A stretch of DNA of 64,000 bases from Mycobacterium sp. URHB0044. Its GTDB lineage: Bacteria; Actinomycetota; Actinomycetes; Mycobacteriales; Mycobacteriaceae. The notes under the pieces were generated by a model. That model was not told the origin of the DNA. It made no database searches and was given only the letters and a program-made list of their open reading frames with translations. Location of the stretch: positions 49,506 through 113,505 of the forward strand of contig NZ_JIAW01000023.1 of NCBI RefSeq assembly GCF_000620625.1, written 5' to 3'. This document shows positions 15,305 to 22,746 of the stretch, piece after piece. The position numbers and the translations under genes are program-made. Each line of letters opens with the position of its first letter. Position 1 is the stretch's first letter.

Positions 15305-16435
15305 ATGGCGAAACCGCGGCGCCGCGTCATCGTCGCCGGACTTGGGGACAGCGGCGTGCTCACCGCGATCGGGCTGGCACGTCACACGGACGTACTCGGC
15401 GTCTCGGCGAAGCCGGCCTTGGTCAGCGGCCAGGAACTGGGCGTGCGGCTGTCCCGGCCCGACGACTGGGCGCGCGACTACTGGGTTGCGTTCGACCGGT
15501 TCCGCGGCCTCGACCGGGTGGACACCGTCCAGGGCACGCTGACCGGCGTCGACCTCGACGCTCGCACGGTCGGCATCAAGCGGGAGGACGGCGTGACGCT
15601 CAGCGAGGCGTACGACGCGCTCGTCATCTCCACCGGCGTGTCGAACGGCTTCTGGCGTCAGCCGACGGTGCAGTCCGCTGCCGAGGTGGGCGCCGACCTC
15701 CGTGCCGCACACGATCGGCTGGCCGCGGCCGACTCGGTGATCGTCATCGGCGGGGGTGCGGCGGCCGTCAGCACCGCCGCCAATCTCGCAACGACGTGGC
15801 CGCACAAGCGAATCGACCTGTACTACCCCGGCGACCGTGCGCTCGTCGGGCATCACCCGCGCGCCTGGGAACGCGTCAGGGGCAGGCTCACCGACCTCGG
15901 CGTCGGCCTGCATCCGGGACACCGCGCGGTCATCCCCGACGGCTTCGCGTGCGACGAGATCACCGAAGGACCGGTCGAGTGGAGCACCGGCCAGCCGCCG
16001 TCGTCCGCCGCCGCCGTGCTGTGGGCGGTGGGACGGGTGCGGCCGAATACCGACTGGCTGCCCGCCGAACTGCTCGACGACCACGGCTTCGTGTGCGTCA
16101 CACCGGAGCTGCGGGTGTCCGATCGCCCCGGCGTGTTCGCAGTCGGTGACGTCGCCGCGACCGACCCGCTGCGGGCGTCCGCCCGCAACCGCGCGGACAA
16201 ACTGCTCGTGCACAACGTGCTCGCGCACTTCGCGGGCAAGCCGCTGCGCACCTACCGGCCGCCGCAGCGGCGTTGGGGGTCGGTGCTGGGTGCACAGCCC
16301 GACGGCCTCGAGGTCTTCGCGCCCAACGGTCGGGCCTTCCGCTTCCCCGCGTGGTCGATCGACCGGGTGCTACAGCCGTGGATCGTGCGACGGGGCATCT
16401 ACCGCGGCGTGCGCGACGATCAGCCGCTTCGCTGA
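15305..16435 (+). CDS. FAD/NAD(P)-dependent pyridine nucleotide-disulfide-type oxidoreductase
   Basis: 376 residues. An N-terminal nucleotide-binding fold (VIVAGLGDSG, with GLGDSG instead of GxGxxG) is followed by a second Rossmann motif VIVIGGGAAAVSTAAN near residues 144-159. The FAD-associated GVFAVGDVAA lies near residues 278-287. The layout resembles AIFM2/FSP1 or type II NADH dehydrogenase-like quinone reductases, without the CxxC of disulfide reductases. The unusual first glycine motif may mean altered FAD binding. It is divergent from nitrobindin, suggesting a shared redox or nitrosative role, but that is inference only. Confidence 0.85.
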   Translation: MAKPRRRVIVAGLGDSGVLTAIGLARHTDVLGVSAKPALVSGQELGVRLSRPDDWARDYWVAFDRFRGLDRVDTVQGTLTGVDLDARTVGIKREDGVTLSEAYDALVISTGVSNGFWRQPTVQSAAEVGADLRAAHDRLAAADSVIVIGGGAAAVSTAANLATTWPHKRIDLYYPGDRALVGHHPRAWERVRGRLTDLGVGLHPGHRAVIPDGFACDEITEGPVEWSTGQPPSSAAAVLWAVGRVRPNTDWLPAELLDDHGFVCVTPELRVSDRPGVFAVGDVAATDPLRASARNRADKLLVHNVLAHFAGKPLRTYRPPQRRWGSVLGAQPDGLEVFAPNGRAFRFPAWSIDRVLQPWIVRRGIYRGVRDDQPLR

Positions 16436-16470
16436 CGACCACCAGACCGGCAACCAACGCGACGCCCGCT

Positions 16471-16485
16471 GGGTATTGTCTACCC
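16471..16485. promoter_or_regulatory. Short inverted repeat upstream of response-regulator gene
   Basis: GGGTATTGTCTACCC forms 5-bp arms around a 5-nt spacer, about 100 bp before the response regulator start, in the 146-bp gap after the FAD oxidoreductase. It could be an operator; GGGTAT also resembles a SigF-type -10, but no matching GTTT -35 was found. Confidence 0.3.
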
Positions 16486-16581
16486 ATTGAAATAGATCGA
16501 ACGAGGTCGGCAGAGCCGCGGTGCGCACCTCGATGAACGTGTTTGGCGACGGTTGCGTCGCATCACCCCGAACGGACGTAC

Positions 16582-17775
16582 ATGCTGCCACCCGACGCTG
16601 ACCCCGCCGCGCCTGGCGTGCCGCTGTCGCTACTGGTGGTGGAGGACGACCGAGCCGACGCCCTGGTGGTTCAAGAGCTGATCTCCAACGCCGAGGCCGA
16701 CATCCACGTGGTGTGGGCATCGTCGATGGCCGACGCCGAACGCGAGCTCGAGAATGCTCGTCCCGACTGCGTGCTGCTGGATCTCGACCTGCCGGACGCC
16801 AACGGGATCACCGCGTTGGACCGCATCGCCAAGCGGGACGACCACATCCCGGTGGTGGTGCTGACCGGACGCAACGACGAACACTTCGGTGTCTCCGCGG
16901 TGGCGTCGGGTGCACAGGACTATCTGGTGAAGGGTCGCGTCGACCCGGAAATGCTGCGACGGGCGTTGCTCTACGCGATCGAACGCAAGCGTGCCGAGCT
17001 CACTGCGGTGGAACTGCACGCGAGTCAGTTGTTGGCACAGGAGAACGCGCGCCTCGAGCGGGGACTCCTGCCCACGCCGCTGCTGTTGGAGGACCCGGGC
17101 GTCGACATCGTCGCCCAGTACCGGCCCAGCCACCGGAACGCCCTGCTGGGCGGCGACTTCTACGACTTCGTCCAGACGCCGGACCGGACCGTCCACGTCA
17201 TGGTCGGCGACGTGGCCGGACACGGTCCCGACGCCGCTGCCGTCGGAGTGGCATTGCGGATCGGCTGGCGTGCGCTGACCTTCGCCGGCCTGCGCGGCAA
17301 TGAGCGGATGCGCCAGCTCGAGCGGATACTCCTCACGGAGAGCCCGCGTCAGGGCATCTTCGCGACCGTGCTCAGCTTGGCCTTCGCGCCAGACAGCCTG
17401 AAGTTCACCGCCGTTCGCGCCGGCCATCCCGGCATGCTGTTCCACGGGCCGAACTCCGTCGAGTGGGTCGAACCGCCCGCCGGGCCCGCCCTCGGGCTCA
17501 ACGGCACCGACTGGCCGCTCAACGTACTGGAGCTACCGGAGGGGCACGGCTGCCTGCTGCTCACCGACGGCCTGTTCGAGGGGCATTCCGGTGACGGCAA
17601 CGAGCGCCTCGGGGAAACGGGCCTGCTCGACCTGGCCCGCTCGCTGGCCGCGCTGCCGGGCCCCGAGTTCGTGACCAGGCTGATCGACGGGGCCGAGAAA
17701 CGCGCCGAGGCGCACGGCGGGCTGAGCGACGACATCGCGGTGGTGCGGGTGGAGCGCACGGCCCGACCCGACTGA
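16582..17775 (+). CDS. Response regulator fused to PP2C (SpoIIE/RsbU-type) phosphatase
   Basis: 397 residues from ATG 16582 (a TTG at 16543 is possible). Residues ~12-125 are a receiver domain with acidic pocket VVEDD and phosphoacceptor Asp67 in LLDLDLPD. The switch lysine is in YLVKGRVD. A short helical linker then leads to a PPM-type phosphatase domain (GGDFYDFVQ, VGDVAGHGPDAA, LLLTDGLFEG, LSDDIAVV) that keeps the metal-binding aspartates. Such fusions dephosphorylate anti-anti-sigma factors in partner-switching stress pathways. No histidine kinase, anti-sigma or anti-anti-sigma gene is adjacent, so its partners lie elsewhere. Confidence 0.92.
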   Translation: MLPPDADPAAPGVPLSLLVVEDDRADALVVQELISNAEADIHVVWASSMADAERELENARPDCVLLDLDLPDANGITALDRIAKRDDHIPVVVLTGRNDEHFGVSAVASGAQDYLVKGRVDPEMLRRALLYAIERKRAELTAVELHASQLLAQENARLERGLLPTPLLLEDPGVDIVAQYRPSHRNALLGGDFYDFVQTPDRTVHVMVGDVAGHGPDAAAVGVALRIGWRALTFAGLRGNERMRQLERILLTESPRQGIFATVLSLAFAPDSLKFTAVRAGHPGMLFHGPNSVEWVEPPAGPALGLNGTDWPLNVLELPEGHGCLLLTDGLFEGHSGDGNERLGETGLLDLARSLAALPGPEFVTRLIDGAEKRAEAHGGLSDDIAVVRVERTARPD

Positions 17776-17829
17776 CGTTTGTCGCATGGCCGACCGGGAA
17801 CTCGTTGGGGACGACAACGAGGAGGGCTC

Positions 17830-18084
17830 ATGACGATCTGCGCGACGTGCGGCAACGACTACGACAAGGCGTTCACCGTCACCTGGCCCGACGGGCGCAC
17901 GGCGAACTTCGACAGCATCGAGTGTGCTGCGGCTCAGGTCGCACCCGAGTGTGCCCATTGCGGTTGCCGCATTCTGGGCCACGGGATCGAAACCGACGAC
18001 GGGATCTTCTGCTGCGCGAACTGTGCCCGCAAGGACAGCAACGCCGACGTCAACGACCGGTTCCCGGTGCCTGCCGGCGGGTGA
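17830..18084 (+). CDS. Small Cys-rich zinc-ribbon or metallothionein-like protein
   Basis: 84 residues, ATG 17830 with GAGGAGGG upstream. Ten cysteines are arranged as CATC, a single Cys in IECAA, then ECAHCGC and FCCANC, consistent with two zinc sites or a prokaryotic metallothionein-like metal binder. The first half contains a strand-rich segment (FTVTWPDGRTANFDS). It lies next to the zinc-limitation ribosomal cluster (gap of 42 bp to the end of mrf, convergent), so a zinc-related role is attractive. No Zur-like box was seen directly upstream of it. Function is unassigned. Confidence 0.7.
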   Translation: MTICATCGNDYDKAFTVTWPDGRTANFDSIECAAAQVAPECAHCGCRILGHGIETDDGIFCCANCARKDSNADVNDRFPVPAGG

Positions 18085-18126
18085 CTCGGCCCGACGCCGG
18101 GCGGTAGGCGGGCTCGATCCCACGTT

Positions 18127-19323
18127 TCATGGACGGCGTCCGTCGTTGGTGTCGTGCAACGCCTCGGCGGCGGTATCAGCCGTGTCGGTACACGGGTCTT
18201 CGTGCCAGTCGCCGAACGGATCCGGGTAGCGGATCCACTCATCGGGGTCGAGCATCTCGACGTCGGTCAATAGGGCGCCCGTCAAGGCTGCGCGTAGCTG
18301 GGCGGGGTCGGCGCCGCAGGCAAGCACGGCCATCGCGGTATGCCGATCGCCGAAGTGCGGGTGCCACTTCAGATCTGCGAACGCACGGCGCTCGGGGTTG
18401 ACGTAAGCCACCTCCTGCGGCGTCATGGCGACCATCCACTTTCCGGCCGAGCTCACCCGCAGGCCGCCACCTGCTGACTCGAGCCACATGGCCTGCTCCG
18501 GGCGGCTGGCCAACCACAGCCGCCCGCGGGTGCGGATCACGCCGTCGAGCAGCGCGTCGATGGCCGCGTGCAAGCGGTCGGGGTGAAAGGGCCGGTCGGC
18601 GTTGAACTCCACCAGCGCGACCTGCGCGTCGCCGTGCAGCGGCGGTTCGCCTGCCAGCAGCGCATCGTGCGGATCGTCGGTCCGGCCACGTCGCGCGTCC
18701 GGCTCGAGATGCGCCAGCGCCTGTTCGACGCGCTCGACGCCGACGGTGATGCGGGCGCGCGGTGTCAGCCTCCGCAACGCGGCCAGGGTCGTCGGCTCCG
18801 CCGCGGTGAGCACGAGGACGTCGGCGAACTCGGCCTGACCCACGACGACCTGGGCGACCGTGCGCCCGTCGTCGAGCTCGTCGTCGCCGAGGGCGCGTCC
18901 CAGCCACGTGACGGTGTCGACGCACGTGAGCACGGCGGCGATCTCCACGTCGCGCGCCGCGGGTCCGTCGGTGTAGCCGGGTCCGACGTGAACCCGGACG
19001 TGGTTGATCGCCCAGCAGATGGGCTCGGGTTCGAGCCAAGGGGACAGGTGCACGACGATGCGGTCGACGTCCGCGCGGCGGTGCAGCGTCCGCAGCAGCA
19101 CCAACAGGTCGGTGCGGATGGTGCAGGCCACGCAGCCGTGGGCCAACTCCAGGGCCGTCTCGGCCGTGGTGAGCACGCCGTCGTCCAGTGTGGTGAGCGT
19201 CCGCTTCACCACGTGACCGTCGATGCGATGCTCCACCACCAACGTTCCTGGTCGACGCAGCAGTGTGCCCGTCACCGCATCCGTGTCCCCTTGGCCCGAC
19301 ACCAGCAGCACCGGAGTCCGCAT
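18127..19323 (-). CDS. mrf: Mrf: COG0523/CobW-like protein, Mpy recruitment factor
   Basis: 398 residues from ATG 19323, chosen because AGGAGGG lies just upstream and earlier starts fall inside the Zur-like box. It has the COG0523 layout: an N-terminal P-loop-like segment, degenerate here as GQGDTDAVTG; a CxxC-type motif CVAC (HGCVACTIR); and a C-terminal CobW_C domain (QAMWLESAGGGL, AYVNPERRAFADLKWHPHFGD). In M. smegmatis the homologue beside the zinc-free ribosomal proteins recruits the hibernation factor Mpy to C-minus ribosomes under zinc starvation. The same neighbourhood here supports the name. The lost Walker A agrees with Mrf not being an ordinary CobW GTPase. Confidence 0.85.
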   Translation of the reverse strand: MRTPVLLVSGQGDTDAVTGTLLRRPGTLVVEHRIDGHVVKRTLTTLDDGVLTTAETALELAHGCVACTIRTDLLVLLRTLHRRADVDRIVVHLSPWLEPEPICWAINHVRVHVGPGYTDGPAARDVEIAAVLTCVDTVTWLGRALGDDELDDGRTVAQVVVGQAEFADVLVLTAAEPTTLAALRRLTPRARITVGVERVEQALAHLEPDARRGRTDDPHDALLAGEPPLHGDAQVALVEFNADRPFHPDRLHAAIDALLDGVIRTRGRLWLASRPEQAMWLESAGGGLRVSSAGKWMVAMTPQEVAYVNPERRAFADLKWHPHFGDRHTAMAVLACGADPAQLRAALTGALLTDVEMLDPDEWIRYPDPFGDWHEDPCTDTADTAAEALHDTNDGRRP

Positions 19324-19334
19324 GTCCCTCCTAT

Positions 19335-19349
19335 TGGCAATGATTGTCA
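19335..19349. promoter_or_regulatory. Zur-like box 1 (mrf side)
   Basis: TGGCAATGATTGTCA is a 15-bp imperfect palindrome followed by TTAAGCC, 12 bp upstream of the mrf ATG. It shares the run AATGATTGTCAT-TAAGCC with box 2 (two differences over 18 bp). Zinc-responsive Zur represses this cluster in mycobacteria; assignment to Zur is by context and AT-rich palindrome shape. Confidence 0.7.
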
Positions 19350-19389
19350 TTAAGCCTGCCGTCACGGTACAGTCCCGATCGCGGCTTGT

Positions 19390-19404
19390 CGAAAACGATT
19401 GTCA
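19390..19404. promoter_or_regulatory. Zur-like box 2 (rpmB side)
   Basis: CGAAAACGATTGTCA followed by ATAAGCC, 31 bp upstream of the rpmB ATG and 55 bp from box 1 in the same orientation. It would sit across the promoter of the ribosomal-protein operon. Confidence 0.7.
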
Positions 19405-19435
19405 ATAAGCCGCACGTCGAGAGGAAGGTCACGAG

Positions 19436-19672
19436 ATGTCCGCGACATGTCAGATCACCGGCCGGACAGTCGGTTTCGGAAACAAGGTGTCGCATTCGCA
19501 CCGCCGAACGCGGCGACGGTGGTCGCCCAACATCCAGATCAAGACGTACTACCTGCCGTCCGAGGATCGGCGCGTCAAGCTGCGCGTCAGCGCCAAGGGC
19601 ATCAAGGTCATCGACCGTGACGGCATCGAAGCGGTCGTGGGCCGACTGCGCCGCGAGGGGCAGCGCATCTGA
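19436..19672 (+). CDS. rpmB: Large-subunit ribosomal protein bL28, zinc-independent paralogue
   Basis: 78 residues, ATG 19436 with GAGGAAGG upstream. The bL28 pattern is clear (CQITGRTVGFGNKVSHSHRR, then RRWSPNIQ, then KVIDRDGIEAVV). The paired Cys-x-x-Cys motifs of zinc-binding L28 are absent, so this is the C-minus form used when zinc is scarce. It is the first gene of rpmB-rpmG-rpsN-rpsR, preceded by Zur-like boxes. The stop overlaps the rpmG start (TGATG). It replaces the zinc-containing paralogue in the 50S subunit. Confidence 0.93.
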   Translation: MSATCQITGRTVGFGNKVSHSHRRTRRRWSPNIQIKTYYLPSEDRRVKLRVSAKGIKVIDRDGIEAVVGRLRREGQRI

Positions 19673-19836
19673 TGGCGCGCAACGAGATTCGCCCCGTCGT
19701 GCGGCTGCGTTCCACCGCCGACACCGGCTACACCTACGTGACGCGCAAGAACCGACGCAACGACCCGGACCGAATGGTGTTGCGCAAGTACGACCCGGTG
19801 ATCCGCCGCCACGTCGACTTCCGCGAGGAGCGCTGA
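19672..19836 (+). CDS. rpmG: Large-subunit ribosomal protein bL33, zinc-independent paralogue
   Basis: 54 residues. The bL33 core is present (RPVVRLRSTADTGYTYVTRK, then DPDRMVLRKYDPVIRRHV), with no cysteines, marking the C-minus form. The start ATG overlaps the rpmB stop, and rpsN follows after 2 bp, so the operon is tightly coupled. Expected in the 50S subunit under zinc limitation. Confidence 0.93.
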   Translation: MARNEIRPVVRLRSTADTGYTYVTRKNRRNDPDRMVLRKYDPVIRRHVDFREER

Positions 19837-19838
19837 CG

Positions 19839-20144
19839 ATGGCCAAGAAGTCGAAGATCGTCAAGAATGACCGGCGTCGCGAAATCGTGGTCCGCTACGC
19901 CGAGCGACGCGCGGAACTCAAGGAGATCATCCGGTCACCGGCCAGCACGGTCGACGAAAGAATAGCTGCGCAGCGGGAATTGGCGCGACAGCCCCGGGAT
20001 GCCAGTCCGGTGCGGGTGCGCAACCGCGATGCCGTCGACGGCCGCCCCCGCGGTCATCTGCGCAAGTTCGGCCTGTCACGCGTGCGCGTGCGCGAGATGG
20101 CGCACGACGGGCACCTCCCCGGCGTCCGGAAGTCGAGTTGGTGA
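19839..20144 (+). CDS. rpsN: Small-subunit ribosomal protein uS14, zinc-independent paralogue
   Basis: 101 residues, the long zinc-free uS14 type (zinc-binding uS14 is about 61 residues). It starts MAKKSKIVKNDRR and contains ELARQPRDASPVRVRNRDA and RPRGHLRKFGLSRVRVREMA, with no cysteine. The stop overlaps the rpsR ATG (TGATG). Part of the zinc-starvation ribosomal set. Confidence 0.93.
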   Translation: MAKKSKIVKNDRRREIVVRYAERRAELKEIIRSPASTVDERIAAQRELARQPRDASPVRVRNRDAVDGRPRGHLRKFGLSRVRVREMAHDGHLPGVRKSSW

Positions 20145-20404
20145 TGGCGGGCCAATCGACGAGGACCCGGCGGCCCGCACCGGCGCCGCAGCGCACGAGG
20201 AAGAACCTGCTCAAGACAATGGGTCTGACGGAGGTCGACTACAAGGACACCGCAGCGCTGCGAGTGTTCATCTCCGACCGCGGCAAGATCCGGTCGCGCA
20301 GCGTGACCGGGCTGACCGTGCGCCAGCAACGCCAGGTGGCCACGGCGATCAAGAACGCGCGTGAGATGGCGCTGCTGCCGTACTGCTCCCGCCCGTCGGG
20401 GTGA
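20144..20404 (+). CDS. rpsR: Small-subunit ribosomal protein bS18, zinc-independent paralogue
   Basis: 86 residues from ATG 20144. The bS18 core is present (LLKTMGLTEVDYKDTAALRV, then ISDRGKIRSRSVTGL, then QQRQVATAIKNAREMALLPY). It has a single cysteine near the C-terminus, and the N-terminal zinc-type cysteines are missing. Its stop overlaps or abuts the next small gene (GTGA at 20401), extending the operon to a fifth gene. Confidence 0.93.
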   Translation: MAGQSTRTRRPAPAPQRTRKNLLKTMGLTEVDYKDTAALRVFISDRGKIRSRSVTGLTVRQQRQVATAIKNAREMALLPYCSRPSG

Positions 20405-20406
20405 CG

Positions 20407-20796
20407 ATGAAGAAGCCGAGGACCGTTACGGACCGCGCCTTCAACTTGGTGGTGTGCACGGCTTGTATTACGGGACAGTATCTTTCGGTGCTCGACGAGC
20501 TGCGCGGTGTGATCAGACGGTGCCCGCAGGGTGTGCTGGTCTCGGCGGGGTGCCTGCTGGGCCCTCTCACCTGCGCGTCGCGTCCCGACGGCCCCGGAGC
20601 GCTGGTGGTGTTGCAGCCGTGCGCGACCGATCGCTCGCCGGTGGGCGCGGCGATCTGGGTGGGCCCGATCAACGACCGCGCCGACGTGGCCGACGTCCGG
20701 GCGTGGGTGCAGCGTGGCGAGTGGAGTCTCGGTTCGCTGCCGCCGCACCTGCGCCCGGCGCTGAACCGGATGCGTCAGGTTGGGAGCCGGAACTGA
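20407..20796 (+). CDS. Cys-containing conserved protein in the zinc-starvation operon
   Basis: 129 residues from ATG 20407; a GTG at 20401 overlapping the rpsR stop is equally possible. Six cysteines are placed as CTAC near residue 17, then Cys37 (RRCPQGVL), SAGC, LTCAS and QPCATD. A strand-helix pattern follows (AAIWVGPIND, VRAWVQRGEW). The CxxC and later cysteines recall thioredoxin-fold [2Fe-2S] ferredoxins or metal-binding proteins, but I cannot assign a family. Translational linkage to rpsR suggests the same Zur control. A cysteine-rich protein induced with cysteine-free ribosomal proteins is notable. It ends base-to-base with the convergent gene at 20797. Confidence 0.7.
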   Translation: MKKPRTVTDRAFNLVVCTACITGQYLSVLDELRGVIRRCPQGVLVSAGCLLGPLTCASRPDGPGALVVLQPCATDRSPVGAAIWVGPINDRADVADVRAWVQRGEWSLGSLPPHLRPALNRMRQVGSRN

Positions 20797-21156
20797 CTAC
20801 AGCGGGACGAACTTCTCGCTGTTGAGTTCGCGCCACAGTCGGCGGCATGCGGCTTGCAGGCGTCGGCGCGCGGGGTTGGCGGACATGTGGTCGATCAGGT
20901 CGAAGTCCGCGATCACGTAGCCGTCCTTGGCCCGGTGCCACACCTCGGCCAGGCACAGCTCCAAGGCTGCCATCGTCGTCACCCGCGCCGGTGCGATGGC
21001 GTCGAGGCCTTCGTCGGAGATGAACGCCGGCCACATGGTGTGCACGCTGTGGTCGACCGCGCGGACGTGGATCTCGAGTGCGAGCGGGGACAGCACAGGC
21101 CCCTTGCCGCGCCCTCGCAGCGTCTCGACTTCGGTGTAAACGACCTTGTCACGCAT
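20797..21156 (-). CDS. Conserved hypothetical protein (119 aa)
   Basis: 119 residues from ATG 21156, convergent and directly abutting the Cys-containing gene (stop codons adjacent at 20796/20797). Sequence features are a strand-rich N-terminus (DKVVYTEVETLRGRGKGP), a central helix (TTMAALELCLAEVWHRAKDG) and a basic C-terminal helix (RRRLQAACRRLWRELNSEK). There is no signal peptide or membrane segment. I recognise no domain; coding potential is supported by GC-rich third positions and a clean start. Confidence 0.6.
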   Translation of the reverse strand: MRDKVVYTEVETLRGRGKGPVLSPLALEIHVRAVDHSVHTMWPAFISDEGLDAIAPARVTTMAALELCLAEVWHRAKDGYVIADFDLIDHMSANPARRRLQAACRRLWRELNSEKFVPL

Positions 21157-21259
21157 GCCAAAAGTATAGGGGTAACACCGCCGTAACAATCCATTTACAT
21201 CAGCGGGATTCCCATGGACACGTGTTCGCCGGCCCCCGTCGGCCCCATAGGCTCGACGC

Positions 21260-22150
21260 ATGGCATCAACGTGGTCGCCGGCCCGACTCGGCAACTTGAC
21301 CGGCAAGCGCGTCATCGTCACCGGAGCCACCAGCGGTGTGGGGCTGGGCACCGCGCACGCACTCGCCGGCGCCGGGGCGCACGTCATCTTGGCCGTGCGC
21401 AACCCCGAACTCGGCGCGCAGCGGGCCGCCGAGATCGGCGGCTCCACCGAGGTCCTCAAGCTCGACCTGGCCGACCTGTGGTCGGTGCGCGCGTTTCCCG
21501 ACCTGCTCGACGACGACGTCGACATCCTGGTCAACAACGCCGGCGCGCTGAGCCAGAACCGTACCGACACCGCGGACGGCTACGAGTTGACGATCGCCAC
21601 GAACTACCTGGGGCCCTTCGCCCTGACCAATCTGCTGTTCCCGCGGGTGCGGTCCCAGATCATCAACGTCGGGTCGGAGGCGCACAAGTCGGCGAAGTTG
21701 CACCTCGACGACATGCATCTGCGCCTCAACAAGTGGACGATGATGGGCGCCTACGCGCGGTCGAAACTGGCGGTCATGCTGTGGGGCCTCGAACTCGACC
21801 GCCGGCTGCGCGCGGCCAAGTCGCCGGTGATTGCGCAGCTCACCCACCCCGGATGGGTGGCCTCGAACCTCTCGCAGCTGTCCGACAAGCCGCTGATGTC
21901 GCTCGCGCACCGGGTCGTCAGCATCGCGGGCAAGGCCCTCGCCAACGACATCGACAAGGGCGCCGCGCCCACGCTGTACTGCATCAGCGAGCCCATCCCT
22001 CCCGGCAGTTACGTCGGCGTCGACGGCAGGTTCGGGCTGCGTGGCGGTCCCGTGCTGATCGGCCGGTCGCCTCTGGCCTGCGACTACGACGTCGCCGCCA
22101 AGGTGTGGGAGTTCGCCGAACGCGAGACGGGCACAAGCCTTCCCGCGTAG
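21260..22150 (+). CDS. Short-chain dehydrogenase/reductase (retinol dehydrogenase-like)
   Basis: 296 residues. The Rossmann glycine motif is VIVTGATSGVGLGTA near residues 18-32, NNAG is at about 93-96, the active-site Ser lies in INVGSEAHK, and YxxxK appears as YARSK. A long substrate loop and C-terminus place it with the mycobacterial oxidoreductases annotated as retinol or WW-domain-like SDRs. NADP preference is possible (RNPE after strand two). It acts on an alcohol, ketone or aldehyde of unknown identity. The next gene follows after 44 bp on the same strand. Confidence 0.88.
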   Translation: MASTWSPARLGNLTGKRVIVTGATSGVGLGTAHALAGAGAHVILAVRNPELGAQRAAEIGGSTEVLKLDLADLWSVRAFPDLLDDDVDILVNNAGALSQNRTDTADGYELTIATNYLGPFALTNLLFPRVRSQIINVGSEAHKSAKLHLDDMHLRLNKWTMMGAYARSKLAVMLWGLELDRRLRAAKSPVIAQLTHPGWVASNLSQLSDKPLMSLAHRVVSIAGKALANDIDKGAAPTLYCISEPIPPGSYVGVDGRFGLRGGPVLIGRSPLACDYDVAAKVWEFAERETGTSLPA

Positions 22151-22194
22151 CGGGGACGGTAGGGTCGCGGCAGTTCTCACCACCGGGAGGCGGC

Positions 22195-22662
22195 ATGTCG
22201 GGTCGGACGTTCTCGTTCGAGGTCAACCGCACCAGCACTGCGCCGGCGGCCACGTTGTTCCGGATGGAGACCGACGGGGCGAATTGGTCGGACTGGGCCA
22301 GGCCGTTGATCGTCCACTCGAGTTGGGAGCGGCAGGGCGATCCTGCGCCCGACGGGGTCGGCGCCGTCCGCAAGGTGGGGATGTGGCCGATCCTGATGCT
22401 GGAGGAGACCGTCGAATACGAGAAGGACCGTCGGCACGTCTACAAGGTGAACGCACCCTGGAGTCCAGTCAAGGACTATCAGGCCGAGGCGCTCTTCACC
22501 CCGAACGCCTCGGGCGGCACCGACGTGCGGTGGCGGGGATCGTTCACCGAGGGCGTCCGCGGCACGGGACCGATCATGCGGGCCTTTCTCCGCGGCGCGA
22601 TCCTGCTCATCTCATCGCTGCTGATCAAGGGCGCCGAACGCCAATTCGCCAGCGGCTACTGA
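22195..22662 (+). CDS. SRPBCC-family (START-like) protein
   Basis: 155 residues, ATG 22195 with GGGAGG upstream. The polyketide-cyclase/SRPBCC pattern is visible: an N-terminal strand (FSFEVNRTSTAPAATLF), the tryptophan loop (GANWSDWARPLI), a central KVGMWPILMLEETVEY, and a long C-terminal amphipathic helix (RAFLRGAILLISSLLIKG) that closes the ligand cavity. Members bind hydrophobic ligands. It follows an SDR gene and may act on related compounds, but there is no direct evidence. Confidence 0.8.
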   Translation: MSGRTFSFEVNRTSTAPAATLFRMETDGANWSDWARPLIVHSSWERQGDPAPDGVGAVRKVGMWPILMLEETVEYEKDRRHVYKVNAPWSPVKDYQAEALFTPNASGGTDVRWRGSFTEGVRGTGPIMRAFLRGAILLISSLLIKGAERQFASGY

Positions 22663-22746
22663 GCGCAATCACGGCCGGGGGCCGTGACGATCGGCTTACT
22701 ATCGGGGCACATAGCGGCCGCTCGCAGCGCCGCTAGGAGGTCTGCG

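Noticed and set aside
14198..16435. A 745-codon plus-strand frame
   Set aside because: Its first part is Arg-rich shadow of the serine hydrolase and nitrobindin genes; the oxidoreductase starts at ATG 15305.
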